Positions 14,251 to 20,454 are shown, counted from the first letter of the stretch. The stretch: DNA of 34,690 nt from a virus (IMGVR_UViG_3300027659_000108:1-34690), one strand, 5' to 3'. A program made the numbers and translations. The notes: generated by a model not told the origin, from the letters alone.

Positions 14251-14286
14251 AGCGGAACCTTTCAATATTGTAAGATATTTTTTTTG

Positions 14287-14314
14287 TTGACAGCTAAAGA
14301 TTAGATGGTAGAAT
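14287..14314 (+). promoter_or_regulatory. Early promoter (gene 14341)
   Basis: TTGACA, 16-nt spacer, TAGAAT. A degenerate CCTTTC...GTAAGA dyad (14258-14275) and a T8 run lie just upstream. Confidence 0.8.
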
Positions 14315-14340
14315 GTCGATATAAGAAAGAAGGAAAGAAA

Positions 14341-14574
14341 ATGATTAGTGAGGCAGAAGTTAGGGAGCTGGTTGGTGATTATCTTGATGGTTGTACGGTG
14401 GATATTAGTCGGTCTGGTTGTGGCTGGCCGACTGCTTGTGGTTGGAGAATCTCTATTCTTAGCGAAATTCCCGGTAATCAGCACACCACTTATATTCGTG
14501 ACGATATGAGTAGCCATCAAGCTTGGTCTATTATTACTAATCTTGCTACAAATGCCTTGAATTTTGTGGAGTAA
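14341..14574 (+). CDS. Small hypothetical early protein
   Basis: 77 aa. ATG directly after AAGGAAAGAAA. N-terminal helix 'SEAEVRELVGDYLDG', a Cys/Trp-containing beta centre ('GCGWPTACGWRISIL') and a C-terminal helix. Unrecognised. It leads a polycistronic run of very small genes (14577-15050). Confidence 0.68.
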   Translation: MISEAEVRELVGDYLDGCTVDISRSGCGWPTACGWRISILSEIPGNQHTTYIRDDMSSHQAWSIITNLATNALNFVE

Positions 14575-14576
14575 AT

Positions 14577-14705
14577 ATGAAAAATTCTCATAAAAAAGCT
14601 GTTGAAAGAATGGAACGGGAAACTGGTCGTGCAGTCCGTCAAGTTAAGTTATTGGAAAAGCTCTATCTGGAAATGATGCAGAAGAAAATAAAGGTCGCTA
14701 AGTGA
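14577..14705 (+). CDS. Small basic helical peptide
   Basis: 42 aa, highly basic amphipathic helix ('KKAVERMERETGRAVRQVKL'). It starts 2 nt after the previous stop. Its TGA overlaps the GTG of the next frame. Possible RNA- or DNA-binding helix; no family recognised. Confidence 0.55.
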   Translation: MKNSHKKAVERMERETGRAVRQVKLLEKLYLEMMQKKIKVAK

Positions 14706-14848
14706 CCACTATTATCATCATAAACGCTTGGATTTTTACTATCCTTGCAATGTATGCTTTTGTTAACGTGGCTTTCTGGTTGTTTGCTCAGGCTTTTGGT
14801 GTTGTTGATAATTATCTTCAAAATCAGTATTGGAAAAATAAAAATTAA
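14702..14848 (+). CDS. Micro-membrane protein
   Basis: 48 aa starting at GTG inside the preceding stop (GTGA). One long hydrophobic stretch ('INAWIFTILAMYAFVNVAFW') then a polar Asn/Lys tail. Single-pass membrane protein. Unknown role. Confidence 0.5.
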   Translation: MTTIIIINAWIFTILAMYAFVNVAFWLFAQAFGVVDNYLQNQYWKNKN

Positions 14849-14863
14849 AGAAAGGCGACACGG

Positions 14864-14980
14864 ATGGTCGATATTAACTGGGTGCAAATAGGTGTGGGAT
14901 TTGTTGCTGGCGTGTTGTGTTCTTGGTTTGTTTCTGATTTGGTTTTTTATGTAAGGAATAGCGAGGATAATAATGATTAA
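14864..14980 (+). CDS. Micro-membrane protein
   Basis: 38 aa: a short N-terminus, a hydrophobic segment ('IGVGFVAGVLCSWFVSDLVF') and an acidic tail. AAAGGCGACACGG precedes the ATG. Related in layout to the 25-residue frame that overlaps its end. Confidence 0.5.
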   Translation: MVDINWVQIGVGFVAGVLCSWFVSDLVFYVRNSEDNND

Positions 14981-15050
14981 TTCGGATTCTATTATTCTGA
15001 CCATTTCTTTTGTGGCTGGTTGCTTGGTTGCTTGGATTGTAAACTCTTAA
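14973..15050 (+). CDS. Micro-membrane peptide, 25 residues
   Basis: Almost entirely one hydrophobic segment ('ILTISFVAGCLVAWIV'). It shares the 'FVAG' and 'CxxxW' pattern with the 14864 product, so it may be a shortened paralog. The ATG lies within the end of that gene (8-nt overlap). AGGATAATA is a usable ribosome-binding site. Small size keeps confidence low. Confidence 0.42.
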   Translation: MINSDSIILTISFVAGCLVAWIVNS

Positions 15051-15136
15051 CGTAAACCCTTGCCCTATAAAGACTTAGGGCAATTTTTTGCCGCCCGGCG
15101 CGTCGTAACTCCTTTGATAGCATAGACTTAGAGCGA
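15049..15136 (+). repeat. Regulatory dyad cassette, copy 7
   Basis: CGTAAACCCTTG...AAAGACTTAGGG, then a GC-rich centre (CCGCCCGGCGCG) replacing the AT palindrome, then GTCGTAACTCCTTTG...AGACTTAGAG. From here on the cassettes have GC-rich centres. Confidence 0.75.
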
Positions 15137-15215
15137 GTATTGACGCAAAGCTTGTGCCAGAAAAATATTTGTCGTTTGGCACAGAATTATATTTGAAAAA
15201 TTCCAAAGATTTCTC

Positions 15216-15243
15216 TTGCATTGGCCGATAAACACTGTAGAAT
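15216..15243 (+). promoter_or_regulatory. Early promoter (gene 15281)
   Basis: TTGCAT, 16-nt spacer with GGCCGATAAA, TAGAAT. Confidence 0.8.
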
Positions 15244-15280
15244 GACAGCATCACAAGGGAAACCACTAAGGAAACCAACA

Positions 15281-15445
15281 ATGCTTCACGATTTTGATGA
15301 AATCAATCTGATTCTGGCTGGCATGGTGGACGAGGGGATTGTTGAGCCGATTGACGATCCGAATTTTGAGGTTGATTTTTGGGATTGGGCCGATATAGTT
15401 GGTGTTGTTGACGATTGTGTTCCCGAAGAATATTCTAACTCTTGA
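15281..15445 (+). CDS. Small acidic hypothetical protein
   Basis: 54 aa, Asp/Glu-rich ('FDEINLILAGMVDEGIVEPI', 'VDFWDWADIVGVVDDC'). Start chosen at the ATG following AAGGAAACCAACA. Unrecognised. First gene in a four-gene overlapping unit. Confidence 0.6.
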   Translation: MLHDFDEINLILAGMVDEGIVEPIDDPNFEVDFWDWADIVGVVDDCVPEEYSNS

Positions 15446-15456
15446 AAGGCTATAAC

Positions 15457-15729
15457 ATGAGTCACCCCGATCCCCTGTTCGATCCCGATAACGCTTATGA
15501 GGATGATGAAATGGCAACTAATTACAGTGACTACCACTACGATTACCACGACGATTTCTATGAAGGATGCGATGATCTTGAGGCGAACGAATATGAAGAT
15601 GAGGAAACGAAGGAAGATTGGGATGATTCTTACAATGATAGCATGGATGGGGATTTTGATTCAGCCATGCGTGATGCGGGATTCGGAACGGATGAAGATT
15701 ACGGTTACTACGGTGGAGAAGACTACTAA
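15457..15729 (+). CDS. Hyperacidic Asp/Glu/Tyr-rich protein
   Basis: 90 aa. More than a third of residues are Asp or Glu and there are many Tyr, with almost no basic residues (for example 'NYSDYHYDYHDDFYEGCDD'). There is no fold signature; it may be disordered or act as a nucleic-acid mimic. That is a charge-based suggestion only. GAAAGG lies before the ATG. The stop TAA overlaps the next ATG (TAATG). Confidence 0.7.
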   Translation: MSHPDPLFDPDNAYEDDEMATNYSDYHYDYHDDFYEGCDDLEANEYEDEETKEDWDDSYNDSMDGDFDSAMRDAGFGTDEDYGYYGGEDY

Positions 15730-15932
15730 TGAAATGCCGATTCTTTGATATTGTTGTGGAAAATGAAAATGGTGAACAGCCGATTTCGAGCGAGTATGTT
15801 CTAGACTTGCCGGAACATAACATGACAGATGCTGTTGACCGACAAGAGTTTCTTGGTATCATGTTTGATACTGTTGTGGCCGCTAGTGGCTTGAATGTTT
15901 GTTCTTTTAGTTCAGAGGAGATTGGAATATGA
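15729..15932 (+). CDS. Small hypothetical early protein
   Basis: 67 aa. It starts inside the previous stop (TAATG) and ends with ATGA overlapping the next gene, so it is translationally coupled on both sides. Beta-rich start 'CRFFDIVVENENGEQPIS' then an acidic helical centre. Unrecognised. Confidence 0.65.
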   Translation: MKCRFFDIVVENENGEQPISSEYVLDLPEHNMTDAVDRQEFLGIMFDTVVAASGLNVCSFSSEEIGI

Positions 15933-16156
15933 AATGTGTTGTAACTCATACCGATACTTTCGGTGGTGAAGCTAATTATGGTTGGGTAAAGCGTTGGGAG
16001 TTTGTACCCAAGTATGAATCTCAGCGTAGCGTAACATATCATGCTAAGAAACTGGCTGGCATGACGGGCGTTAAGAGTGATACTTATGATTATGGCGATG
16101 GCTTTACAATTAAGCCTAGGGGTTATGCTCAAGTAATTTTTGTAGACTTTGAGTGA
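15929..16156 (+). CDS. Small basic hypothetical protein
   Basis: 75 aa, Lys/Tyr-rich ('YGWVKRWEFVPKYESQRSVT', 'KLAGMTGVKSDTYDYGDGFT'). Likely a small beta-rich fold. Coupled to the preceding gene by ATGA overlap. No family recognised. Confidence 0.65.
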   Translation: MKCVVTHTDTFGGEANYGWVKRWEFVPKYESQRSVTYHAKKLAGMTGVKSDTYDYGDGFTIKPRGYAQVIFVDFE

Positions 16157-16162
16157 AACTGT

Positions 16163-16249
16163 CCGCAAACCCTTGTCAGATAACGACTTAGGGCGAGCGG
16201 GGCCGCAAAAATTTGACGTAACTCTTTATGTATCAACACTTTACGTCTA
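16163..16249 (+). repeat. Regulatory dyad cassette, copy 8
   Basis: CGCAAACCCTTG...AACGACTTAGGGCGAG, centre CGGGGCCGC, then TTTGACGTAACTCTTTA...AACACTTTACGTC followed by AAAAAAATTTT. Confidence 0.8.
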
Positions 16250-16273
16250 AAAAAATTTTCTCAAGATTCCCTC

Positions 16274-16302
16274 TTGCATTGGTCGATAATAGATGGTAGA
16301 AT
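16274..16302 (+). promoter_or_regulatory. Early promoter (gene 16328)
   Basis: TTGCAT, 17-nt spacer with TCGATAATA, TAGAAT. Confidence 0.82.
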
Positions 16303-16327
16303 GACAATACGAAAGAAGGGGTGAAGT

Positions 16328-16621
16328 ATGAGTCCTGACGGAACCTATAACGGCTATGCGAACTACCAAACGTGGAACGTATGCCTTTGGATTAGTAATG
16401 ATCAAGGTCTGAACGAATTTGCGGCCGTGTGTCAAGACTATAAAGATTTTATGGCTAGGCTTCGTGATTTGTCTAGCGATGCTTTTTTGAATACTTCATG
16501 GAAATATACCAGTGCTATTTTCTATGAAACGCCCGATGGTGTGTCGTGGAATGATAGTGCGGTGAACCTTGCGGAAATGCAAGAGTATTGGAAAGAAAAT
16601 TTTGTTCAAGTTGAGGCTTGA
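16328..16621 (+). CDS. Conserved phage protein with N-Y-x-T-W-N-V motif (DUF7249-like)
   Basis: 97 aa. The N-terminal 'YNGYANYQTWNVCLWISND' is the hallmark of a small phage/plasmid domain family of unknown function found in many early regions. I recall it as DUF7249 and have not checked. The rest is helical with conserved aromatic residues. ATG follows AAGAAGGGGTGAAGT. Its stop codon lies inside the -35 of the next promoter. Confidence 0.78.
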   Translation: MSPDGTYNGYANYQTWNVCLWISNDQGLNEFAAVCQDYKDFMARLRDLSSDAFLNTSWKYTSAIFYETPDGVSWNDSAVNLAEMQEYWKENFVQVEA

Positions 16622-16646
16622 CAAATGTCGATAATAGTTGTAGAAT
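16618..16646 (+). promoter_or_regulatory. Early promoter (gene 16690)
   Basis: TTGACA, 17-nt spacer with GTCGATAATA, TAGAAT. The -35 overlaps the TGA of the upstream gene and there is no long cassette here. Confidence 0.82.
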
Positions 16647-16689
16647 GTTGAAAGTTGAACGATTGGTTTTCCTAATGAAAGGGTTGATA

Positions 16690-17094
16690 ATGAGTAATGA
16701 TGTTTTGATGGGTTTGATTGCTGCTGGTGTTGCTATTCTGGCGATTGCTGGATTTGTTAGTGGTCTTCTTGGTGTTCATGCTAATCTGGCACACGCTAAG
16801 GTTGGCGAAGTCTATAACTTTGAATATGAACAGCCGCTGCATGGTGAGCGTAAGCGTATCCTTGCAGAAGTGATTGAGCCTGTTCATACTCTGGATGAGC
16901 TTTCCATCCGTAGACTGAATGCACGAAGTCGGTATCGTAGCAATGATCCGATTTTCCAGCGTTCCAAGCATCTGGTTACTTGCAAGATGGCAAGCGGTGA
17001 AGTTAGAAACTTCTATGCTGAACGTGCCACAAAGGTGCGTCGATCCATCTTTGGTAACAAGGCTCTTCGCCACGCTGTGGCGGCTATGCTCTAA
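16690..17094 (+). CDS. Membrane-anchored phage protein with conserved C-terminal domain
   Basis: 134 aa. N-terminal transmembrane segment (about residues 5-30, 'LIAAGVAILAIAGFVSGLLG'), then a soluble domain. Its C-terminal part 'NDPIFQRSKHLVTCKMASGE' and 'RNFYAERATKVR' is a motif set I recognise from many phage proteins of unknown function. Start taken at the ATG with AAAGGG 6 nt upstream; earlier ATGs in frame lack a ribosome-binding site. Confidence 0.75.
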   Translation: MSNDVLMGLIAAGVAILAIAGFVSGLLGVHANLAHAKVGEVYNFEYEQPLHGERKRILAEVIEPVHTLDELSIRRLNARSRYRSNDPIFQRSKHLVTCKMASGEVRNFYAERATKVRRSIFGNKALRHAVAAML

Positions 17095-17119
17095 AAACTA
17101 GAGTTACGATCAACCCTCT

Positions 17120-17207
17120 AACCCTAAACCTTTGGAAACAAAGGACTTAGGGCGAGGGCGGCGGGCCAAATTTGACGTAACTCCTTGTGTAGTATGGGTT
17201 TAGGATT
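17120..17207 (+). repeat. Regulatory dyad cassette, copy 9
   Basis: CCCTAAACCTTTG...AAAGGACTTAGGGCGAG, GC-rich centre, then TTTGACGTAACTCCTTG...GGGTTTAGGATTAG. More diverged in the last half-site. Confidence 0.7.
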
Positions 17208-17222
17208 AGCTTTAGAAATCTA

Positions 17223-17251
17223 TTGACAATTGCCGATAGTGATGGTATCCT
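17223..17251 (+). promoter_or_regulatory. Early promoter (gene 17293)
   Basis: TTGACA, 17-nt spacer with TGCCGATAG, TATCCT. Confidence 0.7.
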
Positions 17252-17292
17252 AAGACTATCGAGGAACGAAAACCGCCAACAAGGACATAATA

Positions 17293-17838
17293 ATGTTTAC
17301 TATTGCGGATTTTGAAGAGATCGAGGCTGAATTGGTCAAGGAAAAGATTTATTCTACAGAAAAGGATGAGCTGTCCTATCGCATTAGTCTGTTAAATAGT
17401 ACAGACAGGGGTTTGTTTGGCGAGAAGATGCTGGTTAAAAAACTTATGATGAGTGGGTTTGTTGTGCAGCATTACGGTTCTAGTAGCGATTTTGATATTC
17501 TTGTGGATGGCAGGATTAAAGTTGAAGTTAAAATGTCTTCAATTAGGATGAAGGGAAATCGTTCTTATTATTATTTTCAAAAGATTAAGCCGGAATTGTG
17601 CGATGTGGTCTTTTTAATATTCCTGACTCCGGCGGGCGTAAAGATTAAGTGGACCCATTCTAATATGATAGATTTGTGGGCTGAGGAAAATAGTGCTAAA
17701 CGGGGTAAAGAGGGATATAGTCCGGTTTTTGATAGTTATTGTGATAATATGAATATGTACTATCATGATAATTTTGATAGTTTTGTGGAAAAATACGGTT
17801 CGTGTGGGAAACTTCTTAAAAGAAAAACTCAGGTTTAG
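17293..17838 (+). CDS. PD-(D/E)XK-fold nuclease-like protein
   Basis: 181 aa. Core motif: 'FGEKMLVKKLMMSGF' (E44) then 'SSSDFDILVDG' (D68) and 'IKVEVKMSS' (E78-x-K80), which fits the E...D...ExK active site of restriction-endonuclease-like folds. The distance between D68 and E78 is typical. A following beta strand ('DVVFLIFLTPAG') also fits. It could be a nuclease for host DNA breakdown or an Mrr/Holliday-type enzyme. Fold assignment is by motif only. Confidence 0.72.
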   Translation: MFTIADFEEIEAELVKEKIYSTEKDELSYRISLLNSTDRGLFGEKMLVKKLMMSGFVVQHYGSSSDFDILVDGRIKVEVKMSSIRMKGNRSYYYFQKIKPELCDVVFLIFLTPAGVKIKWTHSNMIDLWAEENSAKRGKEGYSPVFDSYCDNMNMYYHDNFDSFVEKYGSCGKLLKRKTQV

Positions 17839-17842
17839 GCTC

Positions 17843-17871
17843 TTGACAGGCCGATAATAGTAGTGTAGAAT
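17843..17871 (+). promoter_or_regulatory. Early promoter (gene 17918)
   Basis: TTGACA, 17-nt spacer with GGCCGATAATAG, TAGAAT, only 5 nt after the upstream stop. Confidence 0.83.
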
Positions 17872-17917
17872 ATGGGGAATCAAAAGAAGAAATGTTCGCA
17901 GGATCGGAGGAGGAAGC

Positions 17918-18067
17918 ATGAATACTGATACTTATATGGTAATGAGAGGATATAAACTTTTGGGTTATGTTGAGGCCCAGAGTAACTATCATGCTATTAG
18001 ATTAGCGGAAAAGTATTATGGAGATAATATCATCGTGGAAAGAATCACGCATAACTGTCCCGCCTAA
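17918..18067 (+). CDS. Small hypothetical protein ending inside RNA element B
   Basis: 49 aa. A strong GGAGGAGG lies before the ATG. 'GYKLLGYVEAQSNYHAIRLA' then 'KYYGDNIIVERITHNCPA'; the A-x-x-A-x-x-x-Y-G-D-x-I pattern suggests a tiny alpha/beta domain of the kind that carries substrate-modified residues, but no family is certain. The last codons and stop (GCC TAA) are the 5' strand of RNA element B, so coding end and RNA structure overlap. Confidence 0.65.
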   Translation: MNTDTYMVMRGYKLLGYVEAQSNYHAIRLAEKYYGDNIIVERITHNCPA

Positions 18068-18104
18068 CCCTGCCGGGTTGGTTGAGTGGGTATAGTCAGC
18101 CAGT
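18057..18104 (+). ncRNA. TAGTCAG two-hairpin RNA element, copy B
   Basis: Hairpin 1: CC-T-AACCC-TGCC-GGGTT-GG. Hairpin 2: TGG...CCA around GTATAGTCAG, a compensatory change relative to TTG...CAA in copy A. It overlaps the stop of the 17918 gene and precedes the 18114 promoter. Confidence 0.65.
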
Positions 18105-18113
18105 AGTCGGGGC

Positions 18114-18142
18114 TTGACAAAAGGTTTTTAATAGAGTATATT
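18114..18142 (+). promoter_or_regulatory. Promoter (gene 18163)
   Basis: TTGACA, 17-nt spacer without the CGATAATA block, TATATT. It directly follows RNA element B. Confidence 0.72.
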
Positions 18143-18162
18143 GAGCAGAAAGGGAGAGGATT

Positions 18163-18366
18163 ATGTTGACAACTGAAGAACGAGATGCTGTTTCTGATTG
18201 TGTGAGAAATTTTGCCATTTGTCTGATAAATGCTACCACTGTTGATGAGCAAGCTGTGCATACTGAAATGGATACTTTCTTTGAGTTCTTTTGTAAGGCT
18301 CTTGAGATTGCCAGAACTGATGGTATCGTTAGAGTTCGTGAGTCTATTGGGACTAGTAATAACTAA
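18163..18366 (+). CDS. Small helical acidic protein
   Basis: 67 aa, predicted all-helical ('TTEERDAVSDCVRNFAICLI', 'EMDTFFEFFCKALEIARTDG'). AGGGAGAGG precedes the ATG. No known family. Co-transcribed with the zinc-finger gene at 18376. Confidence 0.65.
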   Translation: MLTTEERDAVSDCVRNFAICLINATTVDEQAVHTEMDTFFEFFCKALEIARTDGIVRVRESIGTSNN

Positions 18367-18375
18367 GGGGATACC

Positions 18376-18555
18376 ATGAGAGTTTGTCCATGTGGGTCTG
18401 GCAAGAAAAGTTGGTGGGAAAGTGATGCTAGGGGAATTCCACTGGGTAGGGTTTGTTTGGAGTGTTTAGATAAAAAGTTGAGTAAGTATCGACCGGAAGT
18501 GTTGACCAACTCCAACTACTACGCCGACGAGCCTATTGAGGCTGAAGACTACTGA
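18376..18555 (+). CDS. Small Cys4 zinc-binding protein
   Basis: 59 aa. 'CPCGSGKKSWW' and 'CLECLDKKL' form a C-x-C...C-x2-C metal site, the first half reminiscent of SEC-C-type motifs. Acidic C-terminal tail. 9 nt after the preceding stop, with AAGGGGATACC before the ATG. Possible zinc-ribbon adaptor; function unknown. Confidence 0.65.
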   Translation: MRVCPCGSGKKSWWESDARGIPLGRVCLECLDKKLSKYRPEVLTNSNYYADEPIEAEDY

Positions 18556-18556
18556 T

Positions 18557-18640
18557 CGTAAGTCCTTATCCTTAAACAACTTAGGGATAGGGCGGGCGGC
18601 CGAAATCGACGTAAGTCCTTACCTCTAAACGATTTGCGTC
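18557..18640 (+). repeat. Regulatory dyad cassette, copy 10
   Basis: CGTAAGTCCTTA...AAACAACTTAGGG, centre GGGCGGGCGGCCG, then GACGTAAGTCCTTA...AACGATTTGCGTC and AAAAAGATTTTTT. Confidence 0.8.
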
Positions 18641-18666
18641 TAAAAAGATTTTTTCAAGAAACCCTC

Positions 18667-18694
18667 TTGACAAGCCGATAATAGATGGTAGAAT
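18667..18694 (+). promoter_or_regulatory. Strong early promoter driving the large non-coding RNA
   Basis: TTGACA, 16-nt spacer with AGCCGATAATAG, TAGAAT. It has an inverted TCAAGA...TCTTGA over the -35, as in other copies. No gene starts for more than 500 nt downstream. Confidence 0.85.
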
Positions 18695-18700
18695 GATTGA

Positions 18701-19190
18701 AGAACAAGTGAAAACTTGTTGGTTGTGTCGGGCCGAGCAGCCGGTAAAAACGGTAATTGATGTCCTAGGAAACGTCTTCTACAATCGGTCCTAACAATAC
18801 AAATCAGTCAGAAGTATAATCGTAAAGTAAGAGAGGCCCGTGTTGACACGGATAACCTAGCGTAGTATACTCTGACTGACAAACTTCCGTGGGTCCATGC
18901 TCAAGGGACTAGATAGGGATAAGCCATTACGATAAACCTACGGCTGTTATGCAGCGTGGGGTTGACAGCGGGCTTATACGCTGTATAGTAGTGCCTATCT
19001 ATGTGGGATTGCATCCAGACCACGGCCAATACAACCAGTAACCGTTGCCTCTGATAAACTGCCTGATATTAGGTACCCGAAAGCAGTGAAGCAGCGTGGG
19101 CGGTTTCCACCAGTTTTTACCTTGCTCCAAGGGTTCATAATATCGGGGTATTGGTGGGCTATAGGATAGGGGCGTAAAATATCCGCTGGT
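18701..19190 (+). ncRNA. Candidate large structured non-coding RNA (about 490 nt)
   Basis: No credible frame on either strand. Visible pairings: AACAAGT-GAAA-ACTTGTT (18703-18720, GNRA loop); CAGTCAGA+GTAT (18805-18817) with ATAC+TCTGACTG (18867-18878), 12 bp with one bulge, enclosing CCGTG-TTGA-CACGG (18838-18851); TAGATAGG (18910-18917) with CCTATCTA (18994-19001), enclosing an ATAAGCC/GGCT..TTAT hairpin and CAGCG...CGCTG; GTGGGATTGCATCC...CCAC; and a long-range helix GAGCA + GGTAAAAAC (18735-18751) with GTTTTTACC + TGCTC (19113-19127). GGTTGT/GGCC (18721-18734) can also pair with 19024-19036, a possible pseudoknot. GCAGCGTGGG occurs twice. Size and phage/tRNA context recall ornate RNAs such as GOLLD or ROOL, but I see no specific match. 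Confidence 0.65.
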
Positions 19191-19211
19191 TTTAATACAA
19201 AGGAGAAAGAC

Positions 19212-19469
19212 ATGAACGGTTATGAGTTGCTGGCAGAATTTGAGACACTTATCAACGATCTGATTCTGGTTCCTAATAGCTGGCTTCCCGAAGATTTTAG
19301 GGACAATCGTACTGATAGCGTTTCGCTGGCCGATCTAGAACGAAAGTGTGATGCTCAGGAGATTGGTGAGACTGATCACCAAATTGAGAAGCGTGAAAAG
19401 GATAAGCGAATTGCAGCCTATGCAGCAATGATTGAAAATGGACAGGAAATAACCTATCTGCTAAAATAG
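19212..19469 (+). CDS. Small helical charged protein downstream of the large RNA
   Basis: 85 aa, AAAGGAGAAAGAC before the ATG. N-terminal 'GYELLAEFETLINDLILVPN' then a highly charged helix ('HQIEKREKDKRIAAYAAMIE'). No recognised domain. It is the first gene after the 18701 RNA and ends exactly at cassette 11, so it may share the RNA's transcript. Confidence 0.68.
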   Translation: MNGYELLAEFETLINDLILVPNSWLPEDFRDNRTDSVSLADLERKCDAQEIGETDHQIEKREKDKRIAAYAAMIENGQEITYLLK

Positions 19470-19553
19470 CATAAAGTCTTGCTGCTAAAAGACTTAGAGC
19501 AACCGGGAGCGGCCCGGCTCGTCATAACTGCTTGTGCTACAACACTTTACATC
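19470..19553 (+). repeat. Regulatory dyad cassette, copy 11
   Basis: CATAAAGTCTTG...AAAAGACTTAGAGC, centre hairpin CCGGG-AGCGG-CCCGG, then CGTCATAACTGCTTG...AACACTTTACATC and AAAAATTTTTCTTC. Confidence 0.8.
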
Positions 19554-19580
19554 TTAAAAATTTTTCTTCAAGAAACCCTC

Positions 19581-19609
19581 TTGACAGTGTCGATAATAGA
19601 TAGTAGAAT
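19581..19609 (+). promoter_or_regulatory. Early promoter (gene 19630)
   Basis: TTGACA, 17-nt spacer with GTGTCGATAATAG, TAGAAT. Confidence 0.83.
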
Positions 19610-19629
19610 AGGAGCACAGGAGAAAAAAT

Positions 19630-19884
19630 ATGATTGGTTTTACTAGATATTGTTTGACTGATAATGTGCGTAGGGTTGTGGAAGGTGATAATCTTGTATT
19701 TTCTGGATATACGTCTAGTGATAGGCAGTTTATTATTACGGTAAAGTTGAGTGATGCTAATGAATGGCTGAATGGTGGACTGATTCAGAGTTGCTTTCCG
19801 TATCTGGATTCTGAACAGCGTGAGATTCTGATGACGGGTAATGATAATGAGGCTTGGGCAAGTATGTTTGGGGAGGGTGAGTGA
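19630..19884 (+). CDS. Small hypothetical early protein
   Basis: 84 aa. AGGAGAAAAAAT precedes the ATG. Beta-rich N-terminal half ('RRVVEGDNLVFSGYTSSDRQ') then a helix 'LDSEQREILMTGNDNEAWAS'. It looks like a small phage fold but is not recognised. It heads a six-gene overlapping cluster (19630-20937); the stop overlaps the next ATG. Confidence 0.68.
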   Translation: MIGFTRYCLTDNVRRVVEGDNLVFSGYTSSDRQFIITVKLSDANEWLNGGLIQSCFPYLDSEQREILMTGNDNEAWASMFGEGE

Positions 19885-20108
19885 TGACCGTTAACGAACT
19901 GATTGAGCAGTTGAAAAATTACCCGTCCGATATGAGAATTCTTACCCTTGGATATGAGGGTGGGTATAATGATGTGGACCTCAAGACTGAGGAGATTGTT
20001 TTTAATTTTTCCAAGAATGATGCTTGGTATTATGGGCCTCACGAGAACGTGAGATTTACAGATGGCGATACTGGTACAAAGTGCTTGGTAGTTGTGAGGG
20101 GAAAATGA
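19884..20108 (+). CDS. Conserved small phage/bacterial protein (MTVNELIEQLKNYP type)
   Basis: 74 aa. 'MTVNELIEQLKNYPSDMRIL' followed by 'GYEGGYNDVD' is a recurring pattern in small phage and bacterial proteins: an N-terminal helix that binds in trans, then a beta-rich region. Function unknown. Start taken at the ATG overlapping the preceding TGA (ATGA). Confidence 0.75.
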   Translation: MTVNELIEQLKNYPSDMRILTLGYEGGYNDVDLKTEEIVFNFSKNDAWYYGPHENVRFTDGDTGTKCLVVVRGK

Positions 20109-20329
20109 ACTGGGATTATGGACAACCTGTCGTAAATGGATCGTATCTTTGTTGTATTATGGGATATTCGTCTCCTATTCATCTTATTTGGAATAAAAAA
20201 GAGGGTGGATGGGGTGATTGGTGGCATGGTGAATATGATGATGGGTTGGCAGAATGGAAGCAGTTTGAGAATGATCTAGTGGTATGCTATATTGGTTTTG
20301 ATGAGATTCCTATGCCGGAGGGTTGGTAA
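20105..20329 (+). CDS. Small Trp/Gly-rich protein (DUF551-like start)
   Basis: 74 aa, very rich in Trp and Gly ('KKEGGWGDWWHGEYDDG'). The opening 'WDYGQPVVNGSYLCCIMG' resembles DUF551-type small phage proteins. ATGA overlap with the previous gene, TAATG overlap with the next. Function unknown. Confidence 0.68.
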   Translation: MNWDYGQPVVNGSYLCCIMGYSSPIHLIWNKKEGGWGDWWHGEYDDGLAEWKQFENDLVVCYIGFDEIPMPEGW

Positions 20330-20454
20330 TGATCTATTTAAACATTAACGAGATTGAGCGGTTGGCCGAAATTGTATCCGAACTGGTTAAGTTGGGTATG
20401 AGTGTTACTGCTGAACTCAAATATGATAGATGGCAGATAGAGGTATATAAGTAA
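20329..20454 (+). CDS. Small helical peptide, 41 residues
   Basis: N-terminal 'NINEIERLAEIVSELVKLG' helix and a short strand 'WQIEVYK'. The start overlaps the previous stop (TAATG) and its own stop overlaps the next ATG, so it is held tightly within the cluster. The coupling supports it as a real gene despite its size. Confidence 0.58.
   Translation: MIYLNINEIERLAEIVSELVKLGMSVTAELKYDRWQIEVYK

Noticed and set aside
15518-16168. 216-codon minus-strand frame opposite the 15457-16156 genes.
   Set aside because: Four overlapping plus-strand genes with coupled starts explain the DNA; the opposite frame is rich in Ser/His/Ile typical of shadow frames.
18843-18988. Two further promoter-like pairs inside the large RNA (TTGACA-N17-TATACT near 18843 and TTGACA-N16-TATAGT near 18962).
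   Set aside because: Both -35 boxes are parts of hairpins (CCGTG-TTGA-CACGG and CAGCG...CGCTG) that fit the larger fold. The sites could still be real promoters, but the structural explanation covers them.
18995-19213. Minus-strand 72-codon frame across the large RNA.
   Set aside because: No ribosome-binding site, no recognisable protein pattern, antisense to strong RNA structure.
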